64,000 bases of DNA from Qipengyuania pelagi (GCF_009827295.1 NZ_WTYD01000002.1:310001-374000); one strand, 5' to 3'. Shown: positions 24,795-33,223, counted from the first letter of the stretch. The notes: a model not told the origin generated them from the letters alone. Numbers and translations: made by a program.

Positions 24795-26540
24795 CTAGGG
24801 CAGCGGCGTGGCGCGCGGCACCAAGAGCACGTCCTCCAGCCGCGGGTCGCGCGCCGCTTCCCAGATCGCGCCCTCGCGCTTGATCGCGCCCGCCTTGATC
24901 GGCGCCTCGCGCAGCGAGATGTTTTCGTGCCCGAGCGCCCGGAGCGCAGGAACGCGCCGTTCGAGCCAGCTGCCCTGTTCGACCAGGACGCTGTCGCCGA
25001 ACGCCATCGTGAAGGGGAGGGCCAGCGCCTGCCGCGAGGACAGGTCGAAATCGATCGCGCCGATGATGGCGCGCGCGGTCGTCACCGGAATGGTCGATCC
25101 GCCCGCCGCGCCGATCGCGAGGACCGGGCGCCCTTCGGGGTCGAAGACTACGGTCGGCGCCATCGAGCTGCGCGGGCGCTTGCCGGGCTCGACTCTGTTG
25201 GCGACCGGTTTGCCGTCGACAGTGGGCGAGCGGCTGAAATCGGTCAGTTCGTTGTTCAGATAGAACCCGTTCGCGGTCAGCCCCGATCCGAACGCGCCTT
25301 CGATGGTCGAGGTGTAGCTGATCATCGTGCCCATGGCATCGACCGCCGCGATGTGGGAGGTGCCGCGTTCCTCGGGCTCGTCCCCGTCGGCCAGCGCGCT
25401 CTGCGCTCCGCGGGGCACGCCCGGAAGCGCTTCGGCCATGGTCGTGTCGGGCGAGATCAACGCACTGCGCTCCGCCAGATAAGCGCGATCGATCAGGCCC
25501 GCGACCGGGACCGACACGAAATCGCTGTCGGCGAGGTAGAGTTCGCGGTCGGCATAGGCGAGGCGCTGGGATTCGAGGAACAGGTGCCAGGTCACCGGAT
25601 TGCCGAGGCCGAGCGCGCGCAGGTCAAACCGTTCGAGCTGGCCGAGTATCTGCAACACCGCCACGCCGCCCGAAGACGGCGGCCCCATCCCGCAGACGCG
25701 ATAGCCGCGATAAAGACCACAGACACCGTCGCGCAATTTCGCTTCATAACCGGCGATGTCGGCCTCGGTCATCGGGGCGGGGCGAGGGGTTGCGCTCGCC
25801 ACGGTTTCGGCGATTCCGCGCGCGATGGGTCCGCGATAGAACGCCTCCGGGCCTGTTTCGGCGATCGCTTCGAAGGTGCGCGCCAGATCGGGATTGCGGA
25901 CCAGCGTCCCGGCGGGGAGGGGACGGTTCTGGTTATCGTAGAACAGCGCGCGCCCGCCCGCGCTCGAAGCGGCGCGGTCGCTCGACTGGGCGAGCGATTG
26001 CGCCAGCCGCACATTGATCGCGAACCCGTCCCGCGCCAGCTTGATGGCCGGTTCGAACAGGACCGCCCAGGGCAATTTCCCGTGCCGCCCATGCGCTTGT
26101 GCGGCGAGCGCGATATTGCCCGGCACGCCGACGCTGAGGCCGCTCAGCACGCTCTCCATGAAGGGCGGGACCGATCCGTCGGCGTTCAGGAACCAGTCGG
26201 GCGTCGCCCCCATCGGGGCCGTCTCGCGTCCGTCGACCGTCTCGACCGACCCGTCAGCCGCGCCGCGAACCAGAAAGCCGCCGCCGCCGATCCCGCTGCT
26301 CTGCGGCTCGACGACGGTGAGCGCCAGCATGGTGGCGATCGCGGCGTCGGTGGCGCTGCCGCCGCGCTTGAGCATTGCCATCCCCGCCGCCTCGGCGCGC
26401 GGATCGGCGGCGCTCACGCTGCCGATGAAGGGGAGGTCGCCAGGGACGTCAGCGGGGCTGGCGGCTTCCTGCGCATGGACGGCAGGGGCACCGGTCAGGA
26501 CCAGCAGGGCGGCGAGGGTGCGGGTGGCGGATCTGATCAT
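24795..26540 (-). CDS. ggt: gamma-glutamyltransferase (exported)
   Basis: A 581-residue Ntn-hydrolase that cleaves glutathione and other gamma-glutamyl compounds in the periplasm. A signal peptide occupies about residues 1-25. The autoprocessing threonine lies in ERGTSHIAAVDAMGTMISYT, which starts the small subunit. Other conserved parts are GIGGGGFLVRG and KRPRSSMAPTVVFD. ATG 26540 is used because it begins the signal peptide (MIRSATRTLAALLVL); the longer frame runs into pyrD. It starts 10 bp after pyrD. Confidence 0.92.
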   Translation of the reverse strand: MIRSATRTLAALLVLTGAPAVHAQEAASPADVPGDLPFIGSVSAADPRAEAAGMAMLKRGGSATDAAIATMLALTVVEPQSSGIGGGGFLVRGAADGSVETVDGRETAPMGATPDWFLNADGSVPPFMESVLSGLSVGVPGNIALAAQAHGRHGKLPWAVLFEPAIKLARDGFAINVRLAQSLAQSSDRAASSAGGRALFYDNQNRPLPAGTLVRNPDLARTFEAIAETGPEAFYRGPIARGIAETVASATPRPAPMTEADIAGYEAKLRDGVCGLYRGYRVCGMGPPSSGGVAVLQILGQLERFDLRALGLGNPVTWHLFLESQRLAYADRELYLADSDFVSVPVAGLIDRAYLAERSALISPDTTMAEALPGVPRGAQSALADGDEPEERGTSHIAAVDAMGTMISYTSTIEGAFGSGLTANGFYLNNELTDFSRSPTVDGKPVANRVEPGKRPRSSMAPTVVFDPEGRPVLAIGAAGGSTIPVTTARAIIGAIDFDLSSRQALALPFTMAFGDSVLVEQGSWLERRVPALRALGHENISLREAPIKAGAIKREGAIWEAARDPRLEDVLLVPRATPLP

Positions 26541-26550
26541 AGACACATCG

Positions 26551-27603
26551 CTATTCGCTTCCGACCGCTTCGGCAATCGCAGCGAAGCCGTCGCGCCGCA
26601 TAAGCCTTTCAAGGTCGCCCACGATCCGGCGCGCAAGGCCGGGTCCTTCGTAGACGAGGGCGGAGTAGAGCTGCACCAGGCTGGCCCCGGCGCGGATGCG
26701 CGCCCAGGCGTCCTCGGCATTGGCGATGCCGCCCACGCCGACGAGCGGGATGGCGCCACCGGTCGCCTCGCGGAAATCGCGGATTCGCTGGAGAGCAAGC
26801 TCGCGCAAGGGCGCGCCGGACAGGCCGCCCGTCTCCTCGCGGTGCCGTGAAGAGAGGTCGGGGCGGGAAATCGTGGTGTTCGAGACGATCAGCGCCCCGA
26901 GCCCGGTGTCGAGGGCGATCCGGGCGATCGCGTCGATATCGGCGGGTTCCAGATCGGGCGCGACCTTCAGGAAAACCGGCGGGGTATTCGCCTCGGCTCG
27001 GCAGACCTCGGCCCGCGCTTCCATCACGCCTTCGATCAGGCCGACAAGCGCGCCTTCGTCCTGCAATGCGCGCAGGCCGGGCGTGTTGGGGCTGCTGATA
27101 TTGATCGCGAGATAGCTGGCGAGCGGCGCCATCAGCCGCGTCATCGCCGCATAATCGGCCACGCGATCGGCGCTGTCCTTGTTCGCGCCGACATTGATGC
27201 CGACGATCCCGCCACGATGCTTGCGGGCAGACAGGCGGGCTGCCGCTTCCTCGCCGCCGCGATTGTTGAATCCCATCCGGTTTATGACCGCGCGATCCTC
27301 CGTCAGGCGGAACAGGCGGGGCTTGGGATTGCCCTCCTGCGGGCGGGGCGTGATCGAACCGACCTCGACGGCACCGAACCCCAGCCCCAGCATCGCGTCC
27401 GGGACTTCGCCGTTCTTGTCGAAGCCTGCGGCAAGGCCGACCGGATTGGGAAAGGTCAGCCCCGCCACGTCGCACGCCAGAGCGCCCGGCACGGGCTTCG
27501 GGCCCGCGGGCTTGGCTTTCAGGGCAGCCACGGTCAGGCCGTGGGCCCGCTCGGGATCGAGTGCGAATATCGCGGGGCGCAGGAGATCGAACAGCATCGC
27601 CAT
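26551..27603 (-). CDS. pyrD: quinone-dependent dihydroorotate dehydrogenase (class 2)
   Basis: A 350-residue membrane-associated flavoenzyme of pyrimidine synthesis that oxidises dihydroorotate and passes electrons to ubiquinone. The short N-terminal quinone-binding helices (MLFDLLRPAIFALDPERAHG), FPNPVGLAAGFDKNGE, FKVAPDL-like FLKVAPDLEPADI and IVSNTTISRP are typical. The catalytic Ser is expected in the loop ISSPNTPGLR. It heads the minus-strand order pyrD-ggt and is divergent from the DUF885 gene. Confidence 0.95.
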   Translation of the reverse strand: MAMLFDLLRPAIFALDPERAHGLTVAALKAKPAGPKPVPGALACDVAGLTFPNPVGLAAGFDKNGEVPDAMLGLGFGAVEVGSITPRPQEGNPKPRLFRLTEDRAVINRMGFNNRGGEEAAARLSARKHRGGIVGINVGANKDSADRVADYAAMTRLMAPLASYLAINISSPNTPGLRALQDEGALVGLIEGVMEARAEVCRAEANTPPVFLKVAPDLEPADIDAIARIALDTGLGALIVSNTTISRPDLSSRHREETGGLSGAPLRELALQRIRDFREATGGAIPLVGVGGIANAEDAWARIRAGASLVQLYSALVYEGPGLARRIVGDLERLMRRDGFAAIAEAVGSE

Positions 27604-27694
27604 CGCTATGCCCCCTTGTCCGAAACCTGTCGAGACGATGCGAAAACAACACCGAAACGGATCAATCTGACATCATTTGTCACTATTTCGGGCG

Positions 27695-27841
27695 CGCGCA
27701 TGTCGCATCTGTCCTATTCGGGCGACACACCTTCGTGTAGGTGCGGGTTTGCGACCCGAAGGGCTCGGCGCTTTGTGCGGCGGGTTCTCTCCTTTCGAGG
27801 GGCGGTTCCGCCTTCATGGCGGGTCCGCCCCTTTCTTTTTG
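27695..27841 (+). ncRNA. candidate small structured RNA
   Basis: A run of local stems occurs here without a coding frame: CACACCTTCGTGTAGGTG, CGGGT-TTGCG-ACCCG near 27746-27760, and a closing terminator hairpin with T-tract. No plus-strand gene lies upstream that would need this terminator, which is why an independent transcript is proposed. It does not match 6S, SRP or tmRNA signatures that I know. The 5' end is a guess. Confidence 0.35.
27799..27840 (+). terminator. strong intrinsic terminator with no upstream plus-strand gene
   Basis: GGGGCGG (27799-27805) pairs with CCGCCCC (27825-27831). An inner CCGCC/GGCGG stem closes a TTCAT loop, and TTTCTTTTT follows. The layout is orphan: the gene to the left (pyrD) is on the other strand. 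Confidence 0.7.
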
Positions 27842-27929
27842 GGCCAGCTTCCTGTCCGCCCCACCTGCTTTGGGCTGGCCAAACCCGCCCGCTCCGCGCT
27901 AGCGCTTCGAAAATTCATTTCGGGAGAGC

Positions 27930-29765
27930 ATGATGACGGCGAGCGGTAACAAGCGGACATTGCAGGGATATCTGGCCGGAGTCTGCGCCATGGCGCTGAC
28001 AGGGTGCGCGACCACCATGGGCGAACCGGCCCCCACGCCTGCGACCGGTGCAGCGCAAGCAAGCGCACCGCAGGCCAGCGCCGATATCGGCACTTTCTTC
28101 GAACGCTACGACCAGGCGCAACTCGCGCTGTCGCCGCTGTCCAAGGCCTATCGCGGCATTCGTGACGAGGATTACGGGCGCTGGGGCGATTTTTCCGATG
28201 CGGCCGCAATCGCCGAGGAGCGCCTGCAGCAGCTGACCGCGCAAACGATGCGCGCGACCTATTCGCCGATCGACCTCTCGCCGCAGGACACGCTGTCCTA
28301 TCGCCTGTTCGACTATCAGGCGGACAACAGCGCCATGCTGTTCCCCTTCCGCGAGAACGGGTACATCTTCGATCAGATGAATGGTGCGCAGAGCCAGCTG
28401 CCCGCCTTCCTCATCAATATCCACTCGGTCGCCAATGCGGATCAGGCGGCGGATTACGTCAGCCGGATCGAAGGGCTCGGCCCGGTGATCGACACGCTCA
28501 TCGCCGAATCGCGCGAACGGGCCGCGAAGGGCGTGATGCCGCCGGACTGGGTCTATCCTTACGTCATCTCGGATATCGAGAACCTGCTGAATGCGGGCGA
28601 CGACAATGCCGTGCTGGAGGATTTCGCCGGCAAGGTCGGAAAGCTCGATCTGGGCGAGGCGCAGAGCGTGGCGCTCATGGCAGGGGCGAAGACGGCCTGG
28701 AACGACAGCGCGCGTCCCGCCTATCAGCGCCTGCTCGCCGAAATGCAGCGCCAGCAGGCAATGGCGCCGACCGATGACGGGATCTGGCGCTTCGACGACG
28801 GAGCCGCCTATTATTCGGCTCTCCTGAAGAACTACACCACCACCGATCTGACCGCCGACCAGATCCACGCGATCGGCCTGCGCGAGGTGGAGCGCATTCA
28901 TGACGAGATGCGCAAGATCATGCGCGAGGTCGGGTTCGAAGGCGATCTCCAGGATTTCTTCGAATACACTCGCACCGACGATCGCTTTTATTACGATACG
29001 CGCGAAGCCTATCTGGCGGATGCGGAGGCTAAGCTCGACGCGATGGAGGCCCGCCTGCCGGACTTCTTCAACACGCTGCCGAGCGATCCGCTGGTGATCA
29101 AGCCGGTCGAGGCCTTCCGCGAAAAGAGCGCGGGCAAGGCCTTCTACCAGCGCCCCGCACCCGATGGATCGCGGCCGGGGACCTATTACGTCAATCTCTA
29201 CAATCTCAAGGACATGAGCCGGAACGAGCTCGAAGCGCTCGCCTATCACGAGGGGCTTCCGGGCCACCATCTCCAGCTTTCGATCCAGACCCAATTGGGC
29301 GACGTTCCGCCCTTCCGCCGCTTCGGCGGAGTCACTGCCTATAGCGAGGGCTGGGGCCTCTATTCTGAGGAATTGGGCAAGGATATGGGCTTCTACACCG
29401 ATCCCTATTCCGATTTCGGACGGCTGGGCATGGAGCTGTGGCGCGCCTGCCGCCTCGTCGTCGATACCGGCATCCACCACAAGCGCTGGAGCCGCGAACG
29501 GGCGATCCAATATCTCACAGACAACACCCCCAACCCGCCCGGCGACATCGAAAAGGCGATCGAACGCTACGTGGTCTATCCGGGACAGGCGACCGCCTAC
29601 ATGATCGGCAAGCTTAAGATCATGGAACTGCGCGAGAGGGCGCAGAGCGAACTGGGCGACGATTTCGACATCCGCGCTTTCCACGACGTGATCCTGAAAA
29701 GCGGCCCCGTCCCGCTGGCCATCATGGAAGAGAATGTCGACGCCTGGATCGAAGGGGAGAGCTGA
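27930..29765 (+). CDS. DUF885-family lipoprotein, putative metallopeptidase
   Basis: A 611-residue exported lipoprotein. The signal ends in the lipobox MALTGC (Cys near residue 30) followed by a Pro/Ala linker. The DUF885 domain fills the rest, with the conserved metal-binding signature ALAYHEGLPGHHLQLSIQ (HExxxGHH type) near residues 440-457 and the downstream EGWGLYSEELGKDMG. Members are thought to be zinc-dependent peptidases or carboxypeptidase-like enzymes; activity is mostly unproven. It is probably anchored to a membrane facing the periplasm. Confidence 0.87.
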   Translation: MMTASGNKRTLQGYLAGVCAMALTGCATTMGEPAPTPATGAAQASAPQASADIGTFFERYDQAQLALSPLSKAYRGIRDEDYGRWGDFSDAAAIAEERLQQLTAQTMRATYSPIDLSPQDTLSYRLFDYQADNSAMLFPFRENGYIFDQMNGAQSQLPAFLINIHSVANADQAADYVSRIEGLGPVIDTLIAESRERAAKGVMPPDWVYPYVISDIENLLNAGDDNAVLEDFAGKVGKLDLGEAQSVALMAGAKTAWNDSARPAYQRLLAEMQRQQAMAPTDDGIWRFDDGAAYYSALLKNYTTTDLTADQIHAIGLREVERIHDEMRKIMREVGFEGDLQDFFEYTRTDDRFYYDTREAYLADAEAKLDAMEARLPDFFNTLPSDPLVIKPVEAFREKSAGKAFYQRPAPDGSRPGTYYVNLYNLKDMSRNELEALAYHEGLPGHHLQLSIQTQLGDVPPFRRFGGVTAYSEGWGLYSEELGKDMGFYTDPYSDFGRLGMELWRACRLVVDTGIHHKRWSRERAIQYLTDNTPNPPGDIEKAIERYVVYPGQATAYMIGKLKIMELRERAQSELGDDFDIRAFHDVILKSGPVPLAIMEENVDAWIEGES

Positions 29766-29774
29766 ACGCGGCCT

Positions 29775-29873
29775 CGTCATTGCGAGGAGCCGCAGGCGAC
29801 GAAGCATTCCAGAGGCGTCGCGCGTGGCCGCCCTGGATTGCTTCCCCCGGCTGGCGCCGGGCTCGCAATGACG
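29775..29873. repeat. CATTGCGAGG-type palindromic repeat, copy 1
   Basis: The 99 bp element begins CGTCATTGCGAGGAGCCG and ends GGGCTCGCAATGACG, so its ends are inverted repeats. Internal arms also pair (GAAGCATTCCAG with CTGGATTGCTTC). A second copy with the same ends lies at 33247-33333. It is of the REP/palindromic-unit kind seen dispersed in many proteobacteria. Confidence 0.75.
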
Positions 29874-29895
29874 AAATCGACGAGTAGGTCTTGGC

Positions 29896-30045
29896 ATAAA
29901 AAAGTCCGCTGGTCGCGGACCGGACCATTCCCGGCCTGTGGGCTTGGTCGCGGAGCTCGGACCCGCAGGGTCCGCAAGGGCGACTGCCCGCCCGCAGCGA
30001 CCGTAGGGAGCGAGGATTTCGCATCCCGGAGGGGATGCGGAACAC
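29896..30045 (-). other. structured minus-strand element ending in a terminator-like hairpin
   Basis: Read on the minus strand this stretch holds GCATCCC-CTCC-GGGATGC (near 30020-30038), then a GGACCC-TGC-GGGTCC stem, then GTCCGC-GACCA-GCGGAC (29904-29920) followed by TTTTTTATG. No gene is supported on either strand here. It may be a small RNA, a leaderless terminator for antisense transcripts or an unrecognised repeat. The rest of the region to 30115 carries the promoter side of the Rrf2 gene. Confidence 0.35.
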
Positions 30046-30083
30046 AAACATAATAACGACTCGCAACAATCGGGTTTTGGTTG

Positions 30084-30108
30084 AAATCGGACCGCATTGC
30101 TCCGATTT
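30084..30108. promoter_or_regulatory. inverted repeat operator candidate before the SUF regulator gene
   Basis: AAATCGGA (30084-30091) and TCCGATTT (30101-30108) are perfect inverted repeats separated by 9 bp, ending 7 bp before the ATG of the Rrf2 regulator. The size suits a dimeric winged-helix regulator, most simply autoregulation. The arms do not match the enterobacterial IscR type 1 site closely. Confidence 0.5.
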
Positions 30109-30115
30109 GGCCCCT

Positions 30116-30520
30116 ATGCGCCTCAGCAATCTCGCCGACTATGCCGTCGTCACCATGCACGCCGCCGCGCGCCATTGCGGTGGCGGGCGGACGAGCGCGG
30201 CGGAACTGGCGGCGGAGACCGGCCTTCCGGTCCCCACCGTGCAGAAGCTCGTCAGCAAATTGAGCGCGGCGGGTCTCTTGCGCTCGGTGCGCGGGGCGGG
30301 CGGCGGATTGCAGCTCGCGCGCCCGGCCGCCGCGATCAGCGTCGCCGACATCGTCGAGGCGGTCGAAGGCCCGATCGCGCTGACCGCCTGCGTCGAAGGG
30401 CAGGATTGCACGATCGGCCATGATTGCAGCGTCCGCCCGCACTGGCCCGTCATCAACACCGCCCTGCGCGGTGCGCTGGCGGACATTCCGCTGACGCGGC
30501 TTTCTGCGGAGGTGGCGTGA
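30116..30520 (+). CDS. Rrf2/IscR-family regulator of the SUF operon
   Basis: A 134-residue transcription factor. The N-terminal winged helix starts MRLSNLADYAVVTMHAAARH with the recognition helix near TGLPVPTVQKLVSKL. Three cysteines, Cys92, Cys98 and Cys104 (ACVEGQDCTIGHDCSVRPHW), sit at the same positions as the [2Fe-2S] ligands of E. coli IscR. It therefore probably senses Fe-S status and represses the suf genes when clusters are plentiful. ATG 30116 starts the canonical N-terminus; the longer frame from 30035 crosses the operator-like repeat. Confidence 0.9.
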   Translation: MRLSNLADYAVVTMHAAARHCGGGRTSAAELAAETGLPVPTVQKLVSKLSAAGLLRSVRGAGGGLQLARPAAAISVADIVEAVEGPIALTACVEGQDCTIGHDCSVRPHWPVINTALRGALADIPLTRLSAEVA

Positions 30521-30590
30521 TGGTCGGGCGATCGCAAAGGCGTAAAGGCGCTATGGTTACTGCGCGGCGGAGCCGCCTTACAATCTTGCA

Positions 30591-30660
30591 CTCACAGAGG
30601 CACAGAGGCACGGGGGCCCGTCGCGCACCATTCTCTCTGTGTCTCTGCGCCTCTGTGAGC
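30591..30660. repeat. CTCACAGAGG-type inverted repeat, copy 1
   Basis: The left arm CTCACAGAGGCACAGAGGCA (30591-30610) and right arm CTCTGTGTCTCTGCGCCTCTGTGAGC (30635-30660) are imperfect inverted repeats. It lies between the regulator gene and sufB, where it would form a long hairpin in a transcript that spans both. A second copy is at 45175-45306. Downstream, a short direct repeat of CCTTCGCG (about 30700-30722) precedes sufB. Confidence 0.7.
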
Positions 30661-30746
30661 GTCACTCATTCTGCGCCTTTGGCGCGAACGCATTCTCTTC
30701 GCGCCTTCGCGCCTTCGCGAGCGCCTCAATATCTCAAGGCTTCAGC

Positions 30747-32228
30747 ATGACCGACACCGTAGAAATACAGGACCAGGACGCCCGCGATGCGGCCGCGCGC
30801 GCCGCCGAGTATGAATTCGGCTGGCATTCGGACATCGACACCGAATTCGCGCCCAAGGGTCTCGACGAAGACACCGTCCGCTTCATCTCCGCCAAGAAGA
30901 AAGAGCCCGAATGGATGCTCGACTGGCGGCTGAAGGCTTTCCGCCTGTGGCAGGACATGGAAGAGCCCGACTGGGCGAAACTGGGCTATCCCGAGATCGA
31001 TTATCAGGACGCCTATTATTACGCCGAGCCCAAGGCCAAACCGAAGCTGGAATCGCTCGACGAGCTCGATCCCGACATCAAGGCGGTCTACGACAAATTG
31101 GGCATCCCGATCGCGGAGCAGGAAGTGCTCGCGGGCGTGGAAGGCGCGCGCAAGGTCGCGGTGGACGCCGTGTTCGACAGCGTCAGCGTCGCCACCACCT
31201 TCCGCGAGGAATTGAAGAAGGCGGGCGTCATCTTCCTCTCGATCAGCGAGGCGATTCGCGAATATCCCGAGCTGGTGAAAAAATGGCTCGGCAAGGTCGT
31301 GCCGCAGCGCGACAATTACTTCGCCACGCTCAACAGCGCGGTCTTTTCGGACGGCACCTTCGTCTACATCCCCGAAGGCGTGCGCTGCCCGATGGAGCTG
31401 TCGACCTATTTCCGCATCAATGCGGAAAATACCGGCCAGTTCGAACGCACGCTGATCGTGGCGGAGAAGGGTAGCTATGTCAGCTATTTGGAAGGCTGCA
31501 CCGCGCCGATGCGCGACGAGAACCAGCTGCACGCCGCCGTCGTCGAACTGGTCGCGATGGACGATGCCGAGATCAAGTATTCGACCGTCCAGAACTGGTA
31601 TCCCGGCAACAGCGAAGGCGTGGGCGGGATCTACAATTTCGTCACCAAGCGGGGCCTGTGCCAAGGCGCGCGGTCCAAGATCAGCTGGACCCAGGTCGAA
31701 ACCGGCTCCGCCGTCACCTGGAAATATCCCAGCTGCGTGCTCAATGGCGAGGACAGCGTGGGCGAATTCTACTCGGTCGCGGTGACGAACAATCACCAGC
31801 AGGCCGATACCGGCACCAAGATGATCCATAACGGGCGCGGTTCGCGTTCGACCATCATCTCCAAGGGGATTTCGGCGGGCAAGTCGAACAACACCTATCG
31901 CGGCCTGGTGCGCGTGGCCGCCAATGCCGACAATGTCCGCAACCGCACCGAATGCGATTCGCTGCTGCTCGGCGAGAAATGCGGCGCGCACACCGTGCCC
32001 TATATCGAGGTCAAGAACCCCAGCGCCCAGATCGAGCACGAGGCGACCACCTCGAAAATCTCGGACGACCAGCTGTTCTACGCCCAGCAACGCGGCTTGG
32101 GTGAGGAAGAGGCGATCGCGCTGATCGTCAACGGCTTCGCGAAAGAGGTGATGAAGCAGCTGCCGATGGAATTCGCGGTCGAAGCGCAGAAGCTGCTGGC
32201 GATCTCGCTCGAGGGGAGTGTGGGGTGA
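30747..32228 (+). CDS. sufB: Fe-S cluster assembly scaffold subunit SufB
   Basis: A 493-residue component of the SufBCD scaffold on which new Fe-S clusters are built. The beta-helix core is recognisable from [40 protein letters not shown] and [17 protein letters not shown] to [20 protein letters not shown], which includes conserved Cys residues near the C-terminus. ATG 30747 ([14 protein letters not shown]) is preferred to the upstream frame, which runs through the repeat. The next gene starts with GTG overlapping its stop. Confidence 0.95.
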   Translation: MTDTVEIQDQDARDAAARAAEYEFGWHSDIDTEFAPKGLDEDTVRFISAKKKEPEWMLDWRLKAFRLWQDMEEPDWAKLGYPEIDYQDAYYYAEPKAKPKLESLDELDPDIKAVYDKLGIPIAEQEVLAGVEGARKVAVDAVFDSVSVATTFREELKKAGVIFLSISEAIREYPELVKKWLGKVVPQRDNYFATLNSAVFSDGTFVYIPEGVRCPMELSTYFRINAENTGQFERTLIVAEKGSYVSYLEGCTAPMRDENQLHAAVVELVAMDDAEIKYSTVQNWYPGNSEGVGGIYNFVTKRGLCQGARSKISWTQVETGSAVTWKYPSCVLNGEDSVGEFYSVAVTNNHQQADTGTKMIHNGRGSRSTIISKGISAGKSNNTYRGLVRVAANADNVRNRTECDSLLLGEKCGAHTVPYIEVKNPSAQIEHEATTSKISDDQLFYAQQRGLGEEEAIALIVNGFAKEVMKQLPMEFAVEAQKLLAISLEGSVG

Positions 32229-33223
32229 GCGCTCTCGTCGATAAAGGGGCCGATCCGAAAACCCCTCCCCTTCAGGGGAGGGGCAAGGGGTGGGGGCTGT
32301 CATCCGAACAGCTCGCAACGCTGAAGGATCGTGCGCGCGAAATGCGCAGCAACCCGACCGAGCCGGAAAAGCGCTTGTGGCGTAATCTTTCCAACAGCCA
32401 GTTGAATGGTTTCAAGTTCCGGCGTCAGGAGGTCATCGGCCATGCCATCGTGGATTTCTATTGTCCGGCGGCAAAGCTCGTCGTCGAGGTCGATGGCGAT
32501 ACGCATGACGATCCCGAAAAGGATGCGCGCCGGGACGAGTATCTGGCTGAGATGGGCTTGGCCGTCCTTCACCTTTCCAATGACGACGTCATGAATAACT
32601 CGGATGGCGTTCTGCAAACGATGCTTGCCGCTCTCGACGTTGGTGACAGCCCCCACCCCAACCCCTCCCCTGAAGGGGAGGGGCTTGCGCAGCGTAAAAC
32701 CCTCCAGCTCCGCGATCCGTCGGAAACCGACGACACCGCCCCCGCGCTCAAAAAGAAGGGCCGTGGGTGGAAGATTTCGGACAAGCGGCTCGACGTTCTG
32801 CACGAACAGGCGCGCGAGTTGCGGCGCCATTCCTCCGAAGCGCACAAGGCGCTCGCCGAGAAGTTCGCCAAGGCGGATATGGGCCGCTACACCTTCAAGC
32901 GGTTCGCCGTGGTCGGCAGCGCGATCGTGGACTTCAACTGCCACAATCTCGGCATGGCGATCATGGTGGACGAGGAGGGCGCGGACGAAGCGCTGGCAAA
33001 ACGCCGTGACAAGAGCCTCGAGGCGGTCGGCATCCGCGTGATGCGAATCGCCGCCTCCGACATTCTGACGGACATCGAAAGCGTGCTCCAGCGCATCACG
33101 CTAGGCATGCGCAGCCGCATCGCCGACAAGAAAGAGGCCGCGCGCGCCCATGCCGCGGCCAATCCCAACCAGCATTATTCGCGGCCCAACAAGCGCCAGG
33201 AGCGCCCCGAGGGTCGGCGGTGA
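32225..33223 (+). CDS. tandem DUF559 (Vsr-like nuclease fold) protein inside the SUF operon
   Basis: A 332-residue protein between sufB and sufC. Its GTG start overlaps the sufB stop. Domain 1 (about residues 26-137) is a complete DUF559 domain with [16 protein letters not shown] and [12 protein letters not shown], keeping the Asp77, Glu88 and Asp90 expected of the PD-(D/E)XK/Vsr-like active site. Domain 2 (about residues 184-292) aligns with it ([16 protein letters not shown]) but reads [12 protein letters not shown] where ExDG is expected, so the catalytic Glu is lost. Domain 1 is flanked by palindrome-encoded peptides ([11 protein letters not shown] and [10 protein letters not shown]). Its role in Fe-S assembly is unknown. 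Confidence 0.85.
   Translation: MSALVDKGADPKTPPLQGRGKGWGLSSEQLATLKDRAREMRSNPTEPEKRLWRNLSNSQLNGFKFRRQEVIGHAIVDFYCPAAKLVVEVDGDTHDDPEKDARRDEYLAEMGLAVLHLSNDDVMNNSDGVLQTMLAALDVGDSPHPNPSPEGEGLAQRKTLQLRDPSETDDTAPALKKKGRGWKISDKRLDVLHEQARELRRHSSEAHKALAEKFAKADMGRYTFKRFAVVGSAIVDFNCHNLGMAIMVDEEGADEALAKRRDKSLEAVGIRVMRIAASDILTDIESVLQRITLGMRSRIADKKEAARAHAAANPNQHYSRPNKRQERPEGRR
32262..32305 (+). repeat. left inverted repeat of a DUF559 cassette, G-quadruplex capable
   Basis: A perfect palindrome, CCCCTCCCC-TTCA-GGGGAGGGG (32262-32283), is followed by CAAGGGGTGGGGGCTGTCA. The G-run series at 32275-32296 (GGGG-A-GGGG-CAA-GGGG-T-GGGGG) meets the simple quadruplex rule. The same sequence returns in reverse orientation at 32643-32683. 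Confidence 0.85.
32643..32683 (-). repeat. right inverted repeat of a DUF559 cassette, G-quadruplex capable
   Basis: Read on the minus strand this matches the left copy over about 40 bp, with one substitution/indel cluster (CAA versus TT). It contains CCCCTCCCC-TGAA-GGGGAGGGG (32662-32683) and the C-runs of a minus-strand quadruplex motif (32650-32670). It encodes the [10 protein letters not shown] linker of the protein. Confidence 0.85.

Larger units (their letters stand above)
27604..27929. other. gene-free divergent region between pyrD and the DUF885 gene
   Basis: No coding frame is supported in these 326 bp. The right half is rich in hairpins and ends in a strong plus-strand terminator, described separately as a candidate small RNA. 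The left half is lower in GC (CTGACATCATTTGTC) and presumably holds promoters for both flanks, but no clean -35/-10 pair stands out. Confidence 0.5.

Noticed and set aside
27695..27841. 6S RNA, SRP RNA or tmRNA at the hairpin-rich locus
   Set aside because: The conserved signatures of these RNAs that I know are absent; only a generic small RNA can be proposed.
27915..30047. A 710-codon open frame on the minus strand
   Set aside because: It is antisense to the well-supported DUF885 gene. High GC keeps the opposite frame free of stops, and its sequence has no domain.
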